From SHVO01 sp041905525 (GTDB lineage Bacteria > Pseudomonadota > Alphaproteobacteria > Rhodospirillales > Rhodospirillaceae): DNA of 64,000 bases. This document shows positions 23,714-32,508 of the stretch, in pieces; positions within the stretch are counted from its first letter, which is position 1, and every line of letters begins with the position of its first letter. Location of the stretch: assembly GCA_041905525.1 (NCBI GenBank), contig JAYRKY010000008.1, positions 104,560 to 168,559 on the forward strand, read 5' to 3'. The notes below the pieces were generated by a model. It saw only the letters and a program-made list of their open reading frames with translations, was not told the origin of the DNA and searched no databases. Both the position numbers and the translations under genes were made by a program.

Positions 23714-25519
23714 ATGGACATTGCCCGAGACCCGCCCCGCACCGACCCGGCGTTCCTGTGGATCAGGACCCTGGTGGAGCCCTTAAAGCCGCTCTTCAAG
23801 GAGGTGCTGGCGGTTTCGTTTTTTCTCAATTTGCTGGCCATCGCCGTGCCGGTCTTCGTGCTGCAGGTTTACGACCGGGTGATCTTTCACGCCGGGATCA
23901 GCACCCTGGAAGGCCTGGTGATCGGCATCCTGGTCGTGATCGGCTTCGACTTCGCGCTGCGCAAGGCGCGCTCGCGCATGCTGCAGGCGGTTGCCCTCAA
24001 GATCGATGTCGAGATATCGACCCGCGTTGTGAACAAACTGCTCGCGCTGCCGCTGCGCACCCTGGAAATGCGCCCGGGGAATTATTGGCAACTTCTGTTC
24101 CGCGACGCGGACGTGATCCGCAACGTGTTCTCCGGCCAGACCGCGGTGCTTGCCACCGATCTTCTGTTCGGCGGCATTTTCCTAGTGATGATCGCCATCA
24201 TCGCCTGGCCGGTGTTCTGGGTTCTTTTGATTGTCTTCGGTTTGTTCGTGGCGCTGGCGTGGCATGCGGGCCGCTTCGTCGACAACGCCTCCGACAAGGA
24301 AAAGCAGAAGGTGGTGACGCGGGACTCCCTGATCTCGGAGATCATTCTGGGACGCACCACCGTGAAGGCGTTGGCCTTGAGCGAGCGCATGAAGGACGAA
24401 TGGGAGCGCCGCCAGGAGGACTCGATCGTCGAGAGCATCAATCGCGGCGCCCAGAACGATCTTTATATGTACGCGGGCCAGAGCCTCACCCTGATCGCGA
24501 CGGTGGCGATGACGACCGTGGGGGCGATCGCGATCCTCAGTCAAAACCTGACCATGGGCGGGCTGATCGCCGCGAACATGCTGTCGAACCGGCTCTTGAG
24601 CCCGATGAATCAACTCGTCGGGACGTGGCGCACCTACACGGCTTTCAAACAGTCGGCCCAGCGTCTGGTGCAGGTGTTCGGCGAGGCCGAGGACCTGCAG
24701 GAAAGTCCGATCCAGATGGAGCGCCCGCAGGGGCGCATCACGTTGGAGAATGTCACCTTCCGCTATGCGCCCGAGGCCGCGCCAGCGCTCGAGGACATCA
24801 AGATCGAATTCCCGGCGACCGGGATGACGGCGATCATGGGGCCGAACGGCGGCGGCAAGACGACCCTCGCCAAGGTCATTCTCGGCCTCTATCCGCCCAG
24901 CGCCGGGAAGGTCTTCGTGGACGGCGCCGACCTGACCCAGTTCGCGCGGCGCGATCTTGCGCGTTGGATGGGCTATGTGCCGCAGGACTGCGTGCTGTTC
25001 GCCGGGACCATCCGCGAGAACATCGCCTATGCCAAGCCCGATGCCACCGACGAGGAGATCATCCGCGCGGCGACGGCGGCGCGGGCGCACAATCTGATCA
25101 TCACCATGCCCAAAGGGTATGGGACGCCGGTGGGTGAAGGCGGCGGACAGCTTCCGGGCGGCCTGCGCCAGCGGATCGCCATTGCGCGCGCGCTGCTGAA
25201 CGATCCGCCGATCCTGGTGATGGACGAGCCCACGTCCAGCCTGGACCGGACCGGCGAGGAGGAACTGCGCCAGAGCCTCATGACGCTGGCGCGCGAGAAG
25301 ACCATCATCCTGGTGACGCATAGCCCGCCGATGGTTCACGCCTGCCAGAATGTCGTGATCATCGAGCGCGGACGCATCAAGATGGCCGGTCCGACGCAGA
25401 AAACCTTGGAAGCGCTTGGCGCTGGGCGCACGCGCGCTGCCGCGGACAATGCGCCGGCGGTGCGGATCGTTGCCGGCGGCGGCGGCGATGCCGCAGTCCC
25501 GGATCCGAAGGCGGTATGA
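23714..25519 (+). CDS. type I secretion ABC transporter (ATPase/permease)
   Basis: Inner membrane ABC exporter that should energise export of the giant RTX protein. The 601-aa product has six membrane segments (~25-330) followed by one nucleotide-binding domain: Walker A GPNGGGKTT, Q-loop YVPQD, Walker B ILVMDEPTSSLD and H-loop VTHSP. There is no N-terminal C39 peptidase or C39-like domain; membrane segments begin after about 25 residues, as in PrtD-type exporters. The ABC signature reads LPGGL where LSGGQ is expected, so both sites of a homodimer would be altered. The HlyD adaptor gene starts 1 nt after its stop. The TolC partner is probably the one at 6.9 kb. Confidence 0.93.
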   Translation: MDIARDPPRTDPAFLWIRTLVEPLKPLFKEVLAVSFFLNLLAIAVPVFVLQVYDRVIFHAGISTLEGLVIGILVVIGFDFALRKARSRMLQAVALKIDVEISTRVVNKLLALPLRTLEMRPGNYWQLLFRDADVIRNVFSGQTAVLATDLLFGGIFLVMIAIIAWPVFWVLLIVFGLFVALAWHAGRFVDNASDKEKQKVVTRDSLISEIILGRTTVKALALSERMKDEWERRQEDSIVESINRGAQNDLYMYAGQSLTLIATVAMTTVGAIAILSQNLTMGGLIAANMLSNRLLSPMNQLVGTWRTYTAFKQSAQRLVQVFGEAEDLQESPIQMERPQGRITLENVTFRYAPEAAPALEDIKIEFPATGMTAIMGPNGGGKTTLAKVILGLYPPSAGKVFVDGADLTQFARRDLARWMGYVPQDCVLFAGTIRENIAYAKPDATDEEIIRAATAARAHNLIITMPKGYGTPVGEGGGQLPGGLRQRIAIARALLNDPPILVMDEPTSSLDRTGEEELRQSLMTLAREKTIILVTHSPPMVHACQNVVIIERGRIKMAGPTQKTLEALGAGRTRAAADNAPAVRIVAGGGGDAAVPDPKAV

Positions 25520-25520
25520 G

Positions 25521-26819
25521 ATGAAATCATTCAGCCGCCTGGAAAATCTTGTCGCCGTTCATGGCGTGCCGTCGTGGCGCCCCGTGTCATGGACCCTCAT
25601 GGGCTTCATCGCCGCCTTCCTGCTCTGGTCGATGGTCGCGCGATTGGATGAAGTTTCGGTGGCCGTGGGCGAGGTTGTGCCGCAGGGCCGCATCAAGACC
25701 ATCCAGCACCTGGAAGGCGGGATCATCGAGGAGATCTATGTGCGAGACGGCGATATCGTGCGCGTCGATACGCCGCTGGTGCAGATCAACCTCGGCCAGC
25801 TTGCCAGCAACCGCGACGAGTTGAAGATCAGGTTGGACGGACTTTTGCTGGCCAAGGCGCGGCTCGAAGCCGAAGCGAGCGGCAAACCCTATGTGGCGCC
25901 GCCGGAGATCGCCGCACGTCAGCCGAAACTGGCCCAGGCCGAAGAGGCGACCTATCGCGCGCGCCAGCAGGAACTGACCGCGACCCGCGCCGTGCTCGAG
26001 GGGCAGGTGGTGCAGCGCCAGCGCGATGTGGGGGAAACCAATGCGCGCCTCACGGCGGCGGAGAATAGCTTGGTCCTCGCGCGGGAGCGCCTGACGATCT
26101 CGCAGGACCTGTTGAAGGACGGGCTCACGTCAAAGCTGGAACACAGTCAGATCCAGAGCCAAGTGGAAGCCTTGGTGGGCGAAGCCGCCTCGCTGCGGGA
26201 GGCTGCGCCGCGCGCGCGCGCCGCCCTTGGTGAAGCCCAGGAGCGCGTCAGGGAACTGGCGCTCAAGTTCAGCCGCGAGGCCCAGGAGTTTCTCGGCGAG
26301 ACCGAACTGAATATCGCGCGCACGCAGGAATTGCTGAATACCGCGGACGACCAGGAGACCCGCTCGACCATCAAAAGCCCGATCACCGGCATCGTGAAAA
26401 ACCTGCGCTATCACACCATCGGCGGCGTGGTGCGTCCGGGCGAAGCGATCATGGATATCGTGCCGTCGGAAGACGCGCTCGTGGTGGAGGCGAAGCTGAA
26501 CCCGATGGACCGTGGCTTTGTGCGGGCGGGCCAGAAGGCCACGGTCAAGATCGACACCTTCGATTATGCGCGCTATGGCGGGATCGAAGGCGAGGTGATT
26601 TCGGTCGCGCCGGACTCCACTGTGCCGGAAAACGCGATGCCGTACTTCAAAGTGGTGGTGCGGACCGACAAACCCTATCTCGGAGAAGAGCGCGAAGGTC
26701 TCGCCATCACGCCAGGGATGGGCGCGACCGTGGATATCCATACCGGCACGAAATCCGTCATGTCCTATCTTATCAAGCCCGTCCTTAAGCTGAAGACGGA
26801 AGCGTTCCGCGAGCGTTGA
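25521..26819 (+). CDS. HlyD-family type I secretion periplasmic adaptor
   Basis: Membrane fusion protein joining the ABC exporter to TolC. From the ATG at 25521 it is 432 aa: a short cytoplasmic start, one membrane helix (~22-42, TLMGFIAAFLLWSMVA), a lipoyl half-motif (VPQGRIKTIQHLEGGIIEEI), a long alpha-helical coiled-coil hairpin (~110-290), the second lipoyl half (IKSPITGIVKNLRYHTIGGV) and a beta-barrel ending with the HlyD-typical ITPGMGATVDIHTG. The ATG follows the ABC stop by a single base, so translation is probably coupled. An upstream in-frame start at 25416 would lie inside the ABC gene and gives no sensible N-terminus. Confidence 0.94.
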   Translation: MKSFSRLENLVAVHGVPSWRPVSWTLMGFIAAFLLWSMVARLDEVSVAVGEVVPQGRIKTIQHLEGGIIEEIYVRDGDIVRVDTPLVQINLGQLASNRDELKIRLDGLLLAKARLEAEASGKPYVAPPEIAARQPKLAQAEEATYRARQQELTATRAVLEGQVVQRQRDVGETNARLTAAENSLVLARERLTISQDLLKDGLTSKLEHSQIQSQVEALVGEAASLREAAPRARAALGEAQERVRELALKFSREAQEFLGETELNIARTQELLNTADDQETRSTIKSPITGIVKNLRYHTIGGVVRPGEAIMDIVPSEDALVVEAKLNPMDRGFVRAGQKATVKIDTFDYARYGGIEGEVISVAPDSTVPENAMPYFKVVVRTDKPYLGEEREGLAITPGMGATVDIHTGTKSVMSYLIKPVLKLKTEAFRER

Positions 26820-26822
26820 GAA

Positions 26823-27455
26823 ATGCTTCGCTCCGACCGCCGTATCCAACTCCTTGCGATCTATCTTTCCGCGATCGCGGGCTATGTGGACGCTGTCGGA
26901 TTCATATATCTCGGCGGGTTCTTCGTCTCCTTCATGACCGGAAATTCGACGCGCGCCGGGGTCGGGATCGCCGAGGGCACGCATAACGCGCTGATCGCCG
27001 CCGGTCTGGTGGCGGTGTTCGTGGTCGGTGTGATCGCGGGATCCACCATCCGCGCGCTGGCAAAAAACGTGCCTCACACCGCCGTAGTCGCGCTGACGAG
27101 TGTCCTCTTGGCCGCCGCCGCCGTCCTGGGAATGGCGGGGGCGCCCGTTGCGGCGGTGATTGCGATGGCGCTGGCCATGGGCGCGGAAAACACCATCTTC
27201 GAACGCGACGGCGAGGTGCGGATCGGCCTCACGTATATGACGGGAACGCTCGTCAAACTTGGTCAGCGTCTGGCGGCGAAGCTGCGGGGCGAGAAGGACG
27301 TCCCCTGGGCGCCGTACTTGTTCCATTGGCTGGGACTGGTCGGCGGTGCGGCGCTGGGCGCCTTCACCTATGGGTGGATCGGTTTCGCCAGCGTGTTCCC
27401 GGCCGCGCTCGGCATGGCCGCGCTGATCCCGGTGATGCTGCGCTCGGAACCTTAG
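26823..27455 (+). CDS. DUF1275 (YoaK-like) membrane protein
   Basis: Integral membrane protein of the DUF1275/YoaK family, 210 aa, with about six hydrophobic segments. The N-terminus carries the family hallmark GYVDAVGFIYLGGFFVSFMTGNS. Its function is unknown; the family is loosely related to transporters. It starts 3 nt after the HlyD gene stop, so it belongs to the exporter operon and may be a passenger or an accessory factor. Its stop codon overlaps that of the convergent dehydrogenase gene by 4 nt, leaving no room for an intergenic terminator. Confidence 0.86.
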   Translation: MLRSDRRIQLLAIYLSAIAGYVDAVGFIYLGGFFVSFMTGNSTRAGVGIAEGTHNALIAAGLVAVFVVGVIAGSTIRALAKNVPHTAVVALTSVLLAAAAVLGMAGAPVAAVIAMALAMGAENTIFERDGEVRIGLTYMTGTLVKLGQRLAAKLRGEKDVPWAPYLFHWLGLVGGAALGAFTYGWIGFASVFPAALGMAALIPVMLRSEP

Positions 27456-28636
27456 AGCGTTGCTTCCTTGCGGGTCGGCTTCTGCAGGGGGACCTTGGAC
27501 AGAAGTTCGGGCGTGACGTCCGCGATTTTGGTGCAGCCCGTGAGACGCATCGCCCGTTCGACTTCGCGCTGAAGCAAGGTCAGCGCGCGCTCGACCCCCG
27601 GTTGCCCGCCAGCCGCAAGCCCGTAAAGATAACCGCGCCCGATGGAGCAAGCGTTGGCGCCGAGGGCCAAGGCCTTGAGGACGTGCGTGCCGCGCCGGAC
27701 GCCGCCGTCGAGGATCAATTCAAGGTCATTGCCGATGGCCTCCCGCATCGGAGCGATGCAGTGCACCGGCGCGGGCGCGCTATCAAGCTGACGCCCGCCG
27801 TGATTGGAGATCATGATGGCGCTGGCGCCGATGTCCCGCGCGCGGCGCGCGTCCGCCGCGGACTGCAGGCCCTTAATGGCGAACGGGCCGCCCCACTCCT
27901 TGATCAGCCAGGCCGCATCTTCCCAGGTGACACTGCGCGACAGCTGGCTGTTCACATACTGGATCAGCGACATCGTCCCGGCGCCGAGGGCGTCGATACG
28001 GTGAACCACGTTCGCCAGCCGGAAGTCCGGATTGCGCACGATGTTGAAGGTCCACTCGAAGTGATAGAGGAAATTGAGCGCGCCCTTGAGACCGAAGCGG
28101 GGCGGCATGATCATGCCGGTGCGAAAATCCCGCTCACGGTTGCCCGCGACCGGCGCGTCCACGGTCAGACAAATGGCGGCGAAGCCGGCGGCCTTGCAGC
28201 GCTGGACGAATTCCGCCGTCAGGCCGCGGTCCTTATGGACATAGATCTGGAACATCTTCGGCGTCTTGGACGCCTTCGCGATATCTTCGATGCTGGTGGT
28301 GCCCAGGGTCGAGAGGGAATACATGGTGCCGAACTTCTCGGCGGCGCGCACGACGGCCAATTCCTTGTCGTGATGGAAGAGGCGCGACATTCCCGTCGGC
28401 GAGCAGAACACCGGCCAGGCAAGTTCCTGACCAAGGACTTTGGTGCGCATATCGACCGCGTCGACATCCACCAGGTAGCGGGGCATGAGCTCGTAGTCGT
28501 CGAACGCAGTGGTGGCGCCGCGCAGGGACACCTCGTCGTCGGCGCCCCCGTCGATGTAATGGAACATGGGCGCCGGCAGTTTCTTCCGCGCCAGCGCGCG
28601 CAAATCCGCGATGTTGTGGCACTGAGAAAGTTTCAT
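27452..28636 (-). CDS. FMN-dependent alpha-hydroxy-acid (L-lactate-type) dehydrogenase
   Basis: Flavoenzyme of the LldD/glycolate oxidase family that oxidises an L-2-hydroxy acid, usually L-lactate to pyruvate, passing electrons to the respiratory chain. Using the ATG at 28636 gives 394 aa beginning MKLSQCHNIADLRALARKKL. Seen motifs: FHYIDGGADDEVSL at the FMN site, the catalytic histidine in SNHGGRQLDSAPAP, and the phosphate-binding LDGGVRRGTHVLKALALGA. A GGGGG stretch precedes this ATG at suitable spacing; a further upstream start would add ten residues. Expressed alone, convergent with the DUF1275 gene. L-lactate specificity is likely from the family but not certain. Confidence 0.9.
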   Translation of the reverse strand: MKLSQCHNIADLRALARKKLPAPMFHYIDGGADDEVSLRGATTAFDDYELMPRYLVDVDAVDMRTKVLGQELAWPVFCSPTGMSRLFHHDKELAVVRAAEKFGTMYSLSTLGTTSIEDIAKASKTPKMFQIYVHKDRGLTAEFVQRCKAAGFAAICLTVDAPVAGNRERDFRTGMIMPPRFGLKGALNFLYHFEWTFNIVRNPDFRLANVVHRIDALGAGTMSLIQYVNSQLSRSVTWEDAAWLIKEWGGPFAIKGLQSAADARRARDIGASAIMISNHGGRQLDSAPAPVHCIAPMREAIGNDLELILDGGVRRGTHVLKALALGANACSIGRGYLYGLAAGGQPGVERALTLLQREVERAMRLTGCTKIADVTPELLSKVPLQKPTRKEATL

Positions 28637-28682
28637 GCCGGGCGCCCCCTTTAGCCGCACCCCCACATGTTATCGTGAAGCG

Positions 28683-29513
28683 TCAGGCCGGTCGATTGCC
28701 CTGCGCCGCCGCGCTCAACCGCATGATGCTCGCGGACGGCAGGAGTGCCACGCCGGCAGGGCTCTTGAGGAAATCATATTCCCGCCCGCGCGCCTCGGCC
28801 CATGCGACGCTATCGTCCGCTGCGCCGGGATGGCAGAGGATGAGCGGCGCCGCGCCGAGGTCCTTGAGGAAGGCGGGGAAGGCGGACGCGTAGTCTCCGT
28901 CCGCAAAATCATAAAAGCCGCTGAATCCGTCGTTGGTCGTGAAGCCGCGGGCGCGGGCCTCGCGGGTGAATCGCCGGCCCAGGGCGTTGAGGACGGCCGC
29001 CTTGAATCCAGCCGGACGCGAGAAGACGGCGCGATCGGTGGTCGTGCGCAGCCAGGGGCGGGGCGTGAGGGATGCGGCGGTATCGAGCACAAGGTCCCGG
29101 ATGCCGGGCAGGACATGGGTGTGCAAGTGTCCGTCGATATGGGCGGGCGAACGTCCCATCACCGCGGTAAAGGCCCGAAGCTGCGCCTGGAGTTCAGCGG
29201 CAATCTCATCGCGTGGCACGAGACCGAGATAACTTTTCGCAATGAGCCGGCCGATGGAAGGCAACCTTCCCACCGGTGCAAGTCGCGGCATCCGGGTGAG
29301 GGGCGCTTCATCGACAAGCGTGAGGTGGAGCCCGATATCGACCTTGTCCGCCACTGAGCGCAGTGCGGGACCCAGCTCAGGCCACAGTGGCGATGTGGTC
29401 ATGCAGCTGATCGCCGAGATGCGTCCATGCTGCGCGAGGTCGAGAATCGCCGCGCTGATAGGCCGCGTGAGCGCGTAGTCGTCCGCGCAGATCGCCACAG
29501 GGCCGGCGTGCAA
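28683..29513 (-). CDS. ChbG/HpnK-family carbohydrate deacetylase
   Basis: Metal-dependent deacetylase of the YdjC/ChbG/HpnK family (276 aa), which removes N-acetyl groups from amino sugars. The N-terminus has the metal-binding ICADDYALTRPISAAI, the middle has HIDGHLHTHVLPGIRD with the histidine ligands, and LILCHPGAADDSV near the C-terminus holds a further active-site histidine. It follows the GT2 glycosyltransferase gene on the same strand with 2 nt between them, so the two are co-translated or nearly so. This suggests the substrate is a sugar on a lipid carrier or glycan built by the glycosyltransferase. HpnK members sit in hopanoid clusters; no hopanoid genes are seen here. Confidence 0.85.
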   Translation of the reverse strand: MHAGPVAICADDYALTRPISAAILDLAQHGRISAISCMTTSPLWPELGPALRSVADKVDIGLHLTLVDEAPLTRMPRLAPVGRLPSIGRLIAKSYLGLVPRDEIAAELQAQLRAFTAVMGRSPAHIDGHLHTHVLPGIRDLVLDTAASLTPRPWLRTTTDRAVFSRPAGFKAAVLNALGRRFTREARARGFTTNDGFSGFYDFADGDYASAFPAFLKDLGAAPLILCHPGAADDSVAWAEARGREYDFLKSPAGVALLPSASIMRLSAAAQGNRPA

Positions 29514-29515
29514 TG

Positions 29516-30526
29516 TCAGGCCAGGTTCTTAAGATGGCGCACGGTGGCCGTGCGCTCGGCTTTAGCACGGGTGTCTTCGCGCAGCACCACTTCGCGGACG
29601 AGATAAAGCGGCCGTGCTTTCACCTCGTCGTAGATGCGGCCGAGGTACAGACCGGTCACGCCGATTTGCAGCATGGTGAAGCCCGAGAGCGCCAGCGTCG
29701 AAACGATGATGGACGCATAGCCGGGAACGTCGATGCCGTAGATCACCGTGCGGATCAGATAGAAAGAGCCAAGCGTCAGGGCGAGCGACGCGATCACGCC
29801 GCCGGCATACATGGCTAGACGCAGCGGCGCGGTCGAGAAGGAGAGGATTCCATCGAACGCAAGGGCGAACAGCCGGAACGGAGAGAAGGAGCTGCGGCCA
29901 TGGGCGCGCTCCTCGACGTCGAAAGGAATGGTCGTGTTCTTGAAGCCGACCCATCCGTAGATCCCCTTCATGAAGCGCGCGCGTTCGCGCATGCGGCGGA
30001 TGGCCTCCACAACCTTCCGGTCGAGCAGGCGAAAATCGCCGGCGTCGGGCGTGATGGGCGTGGGCGAAAGCGCATTGAAGGCGCGGTAAAACAGCTTCGA
30101 GAATGTCCGGCGCAGGAAACCGTCGGTGGCGCGGTCCTTGCGAACGCCGGTCACAACATCGAAACCCTCTTTCCACTTCGCAAGCATGGCGGCGATGACT
30201 TCGGGCGGGTGCTGGAGATCGGAATCCATGATCACCGTGCAGTCGCCCTCGGCGGTATCGAGGCCAGCCGTGATCGCGATCTCTTTTCCGAAGTTGCGCG
30301 AGAGGCTGATCAAGGTGATGGCGTCGTTCTTCTCACGCCAAGCGGACAGACGAAGCCACGTCTCGTCGCGGCTGCCGTCGTCGACGCAGATCAACTCATA
30401 CGGAACGGGCTGGTGGTCCAGCAGATCGAGCAGACGCACCATAAGCGCGTCGACCGACGCCGCCTCGTTGTAAAACGGCAGGACAATCGAGATCAAAGAC
30501 GGCGCTTGGCGGGTGGAAGCAGGCAT
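29516..30526 (-). CDS. GT2 polyprenyl-phosphate-type glycosyltransferase
   Basis: Inverting family 2 glycosyltransferase of the DPM1/GtrB/ArnC type, 336 aa. The catalytic half (~1-230) starts SLISIVLPFYNEAASVDALM and has the DXD-like motif in VIMDSDLQHPPEV. Two membrane helices (~245-265 and 275-300) at the C-terminus are typical of enzymes that transfer a sugar to undecaprenyl phosphate. The downstream gene is a ChbG-type deacetylase separated by 2 nt. Together they could make a deacetylated lipid-linked amino sugar, analogous in logic to ArnC plus ArnD, though the deacetylase family differs. Confidence 0.9.
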   Translation of the reverse strand: MPASTRQAPSLISIVLPFYNEAASVDALMVRLLDLLDHQPVPYELICVDDGSRDETWLRLSAWREKNDAITLISLSRNFGKEIAITAGLDTAEGDCTVIMDSDLQHPPEVIAAMLAKWKEGFDVVTGVRKDRATDGFLRRTFSKLFYRAFNALSPTPITPDAGDFRLLDRKVVEAIRRMRERARFMKGIYGWVGFKNTTIPFDVEERAHGRSSFSPFRLFALAFDGILSFSTAPLRLAMYAGGVIASLALTLGSFYLIRTVIYGIDVPGYASIIVSTLALSGFTMLQIGVTGLYLGRIYDEVKARPLYLVREVVLREDTRAKAERTATVRHLKNLA

Positions 30527-30661
30527 TGTTCTTCCTTGGTTCCAGGGGCCAATTTCGCCTGAATGAAAGGCCTGCGCCAGTCACAAATTGGGGCGGAATG
30601 CCTCAATTTTTACAAAAAGTTGGGTATCCTTACGGGCTCCCGGAAAAAGGGCGTTGGTGAC

Positions 30662-32425
30662 ATGAGCGTGGATCAAGGGATGGTTGTTACGCAGGCTGCG
30701 GCCGTCCGGCGGATAGGTCTCGGTCTCGGGCAGGGCCTTCTGCTGTACCTCCTGTTCAAGGCGGCGGAGCAAAAGGTCTGGCCTGCGACCGATCTCGCGC
30801 ACTTTCAGGGCATTCTCACACCTCTCCTGTTCGCGCCGCTTGCGGCGCTTCTCACTGACGCGCTTCAGCGGCGCGCGCGCGCCGCGTTGCTGACGTCAGT
30901 CGTCCTGGGGTGCGCCGCGATCGGCTGGTTCGATGGGCTGCGCTACCCGGGTCCCCTCGACCAAGCGACGTGGGAGCCGGGGCCGGTCTTTGCCGCGGTG
31001 GGTGCAATGCTCTTCATCGCCCAGGCGCTGGTGGTTGCGAGCTTTGAAACGGGGTGGCGCGCTCCCGGCTATCGCCCCTACTTCAACGCGCTTTCGAGAC
31101 GCGCGGTGCAACTCGGCGCGTCCATCGCATTCGTCGGCGCCTTGTGGGCGGTGCTCTTCCTCGGCGCCGCATTGTTCAAGCTGATCAATCTGACGTTCTT
31201 GGATCTTCTGATCCGGAAAGCGTGGTTCGCCATTCCCGCAACGACAATGGCGGTCGCTGTTGCCGTGCATGTGACTGACGTGAGGGACGGCCTCGTGCGG
31301 GGTCTGCGAACCCTTGTGCAGGCGCTTCTCTCCTGGCTCATGCCGGTCCTGGCGGCGATGGCGACGGGATTTATGGCGAGCCTTCCCTTCACCGGGCTGC
31401 AGCCGCTGTGGGACACGCGCTTCGCCGCCGGTCTCCTGCTGGGCGTCGCCGCGGCTTTGATCATCCTGATCAATGCGGTGTATCAGGACGGCTCGTCGGA
31501 GACGGCGCCGCGCGGACTCTTCCGCGGCGCAATGCTCGGCGCGATGTTGCTTCCGGCGCCGCTTGTCGCCATTGCGGCACACGCGCTGTATTTGCGCGTT
31601 GCGCAATACGGCTGGACAAGTGAACGTGTGGTCGCGCTCGCCTGCGTGACCGTGGGCGCCTGTTTTGGCCTGGGCTACCTGCTGGCCCTCTTTGGCCGAA
31701 CCTCCCGCCTCGAAAAGACGAACATCGTCGCGTCATGCGTCGCGGTGGCCGTTATATTTGCGCTCCTGACGCCGATCGCGGATCCCGTGCGCATTTCGGT
31801 CGCCAGCCAGATGGCGCGCCTCGAGTCCGGGACGGTGTCCGCCGCCGACTTCGACTTCAAATATTTGCGCTTTGAAGGCGGCCGCTACGGGGCCGCCGCC
31901 TTGAACCGCCTGGCCGCCGGCGAGATCGGCGTGGCGGACGCCGCGCCCCGCGCGGCCCTGGCGCTGAAGCTGACGACACGCTTCGGCGAAAGCCCCATCG
32001 ACGCGGCGGGAGTGGCCTTGAACGTGAGGACCGAAGCCGGCGGCCCGTTGCCGGAAGACTTCCTGGCACAGGACTGGGCCACGATCACAAAAGGGAACTT
32101 CCTTTACCCCGACTGCCTGCGGGCCCAGGAGCGCGCGTGCGAGGCGTTTTTGCGCGACCTGGACGGTGACGGAAACGCTGAAGTCATCTTGGCGGCCGAG
32201 CGGGGCGCGCACCTGCCGGCCGTCTTCGTACGGGAACAGGATCGGTGGACTCTCGCCGGCACCTTGCCGCTGCGGGCGGGATGCGAGGATATCAGGACGT
32301 TGCTGCGGACCGGCACCATCAAAACGCTGCCGGCGCGCTGGCCGGATCTGGAGATCAACGGCCTGCGTGTCGCAATCGCGGGGCGGGCCGAAGCAAGCGA
32401 CGGACCCTGCGATCCGCCGAAGTAG
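30662..32425 (+). CDS. DUF4153 multi-spanning membrane protein
   Basis: Membrane protein with a DUF4153 region, function unknown. From the ATG at 30662 it is 587 aa, with about ten to twelve hydrophobic segments in residues 25-400, then a soluble C-terminal part of about 190 residues. That part includes LRDLDGDGNAEVILA, which looks like an FG-GAP/EF-hand type Ca2+ loop, and probably sits in the periplasm. An upstream in-frame ATG at 30563 would add 33 residues with no hydrophobic character; I prefer 30662. It is divergent from the GT2 gene and followed by a perfect hairpin and then ettA. Confidence 0.78.
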   Translation: MSVDQGMVVTQAAAVRRIGLGLGQGLLLYLLFKAAEQKVWPATDLAHFQGILTPLLFAPLAALLTDALQRRARAALLTSVVLGCAAIGWFDGLRYPGPLDQATWEPGPVFAAVGAMLFIAQALVVASFETGWRAPGYRPYFNALSRRAVQLGASIAFVGALWAVLFLGAALFKLINLTFLDLLIRKAWFAIPATTMAVAVAVHVTDVRDGLVRGLRTLVQALLSWLMPVLAAMATGFMASLPFTGLQPLWDTRFAAGLLLGVAAALIILINAVYQDGSSETAPRGLFRGAMLGAMLLPAPLVAIAAHALYLRVAQYGWTSERVVALACVTVGACFGLGYLLALFGRTSRLEKTNIVASCVAVAVIFALLTPIADPVRISVASQMARLESGTVSAADFDFKYLRFEGGRYGAAALNRLAAGEIGVADAAPRAALALKLTTRFGESPIDAAGVALNVRTEAGGPLPEDFLAQDWATITKGNFLYPDCLRAQERACEAFLRDLDGDGNAEVILAAERGAHLPAVFVREQDRWTLAGTLPLRAGCEDIRTLLRTGTIKTLPARWPDLEINGLRVAIAGRAEASDGPCDPPK

Positions 32426-32450
32426 CACAGGCCATCGGCGCCATTGTGAG

Positions 32451-32477
32451 CCCGGCTTTTATTGGGTAAAAGCCGGG
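32451..32477. terminator. 11-bp perfect hairpin between the DUF4153 gene and ettA
   Basis: CCCGGCTTTTA and TAAAAGCCGGG pair perfectly around a TTGGG loop, 25 nt after the DUF4153 stop and 32 nt before the ettA ATG. There is no T tract after the stem on either strand, but the base of the stem is GC-rich and its top AT-rich. It could be a terminator or a leader hairpin of ettA. Confidence 0.5.
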
Positions 32478-32508
32478 TTCCCCATTCCGTCGCAGGACAT
32501 CCGCACCC

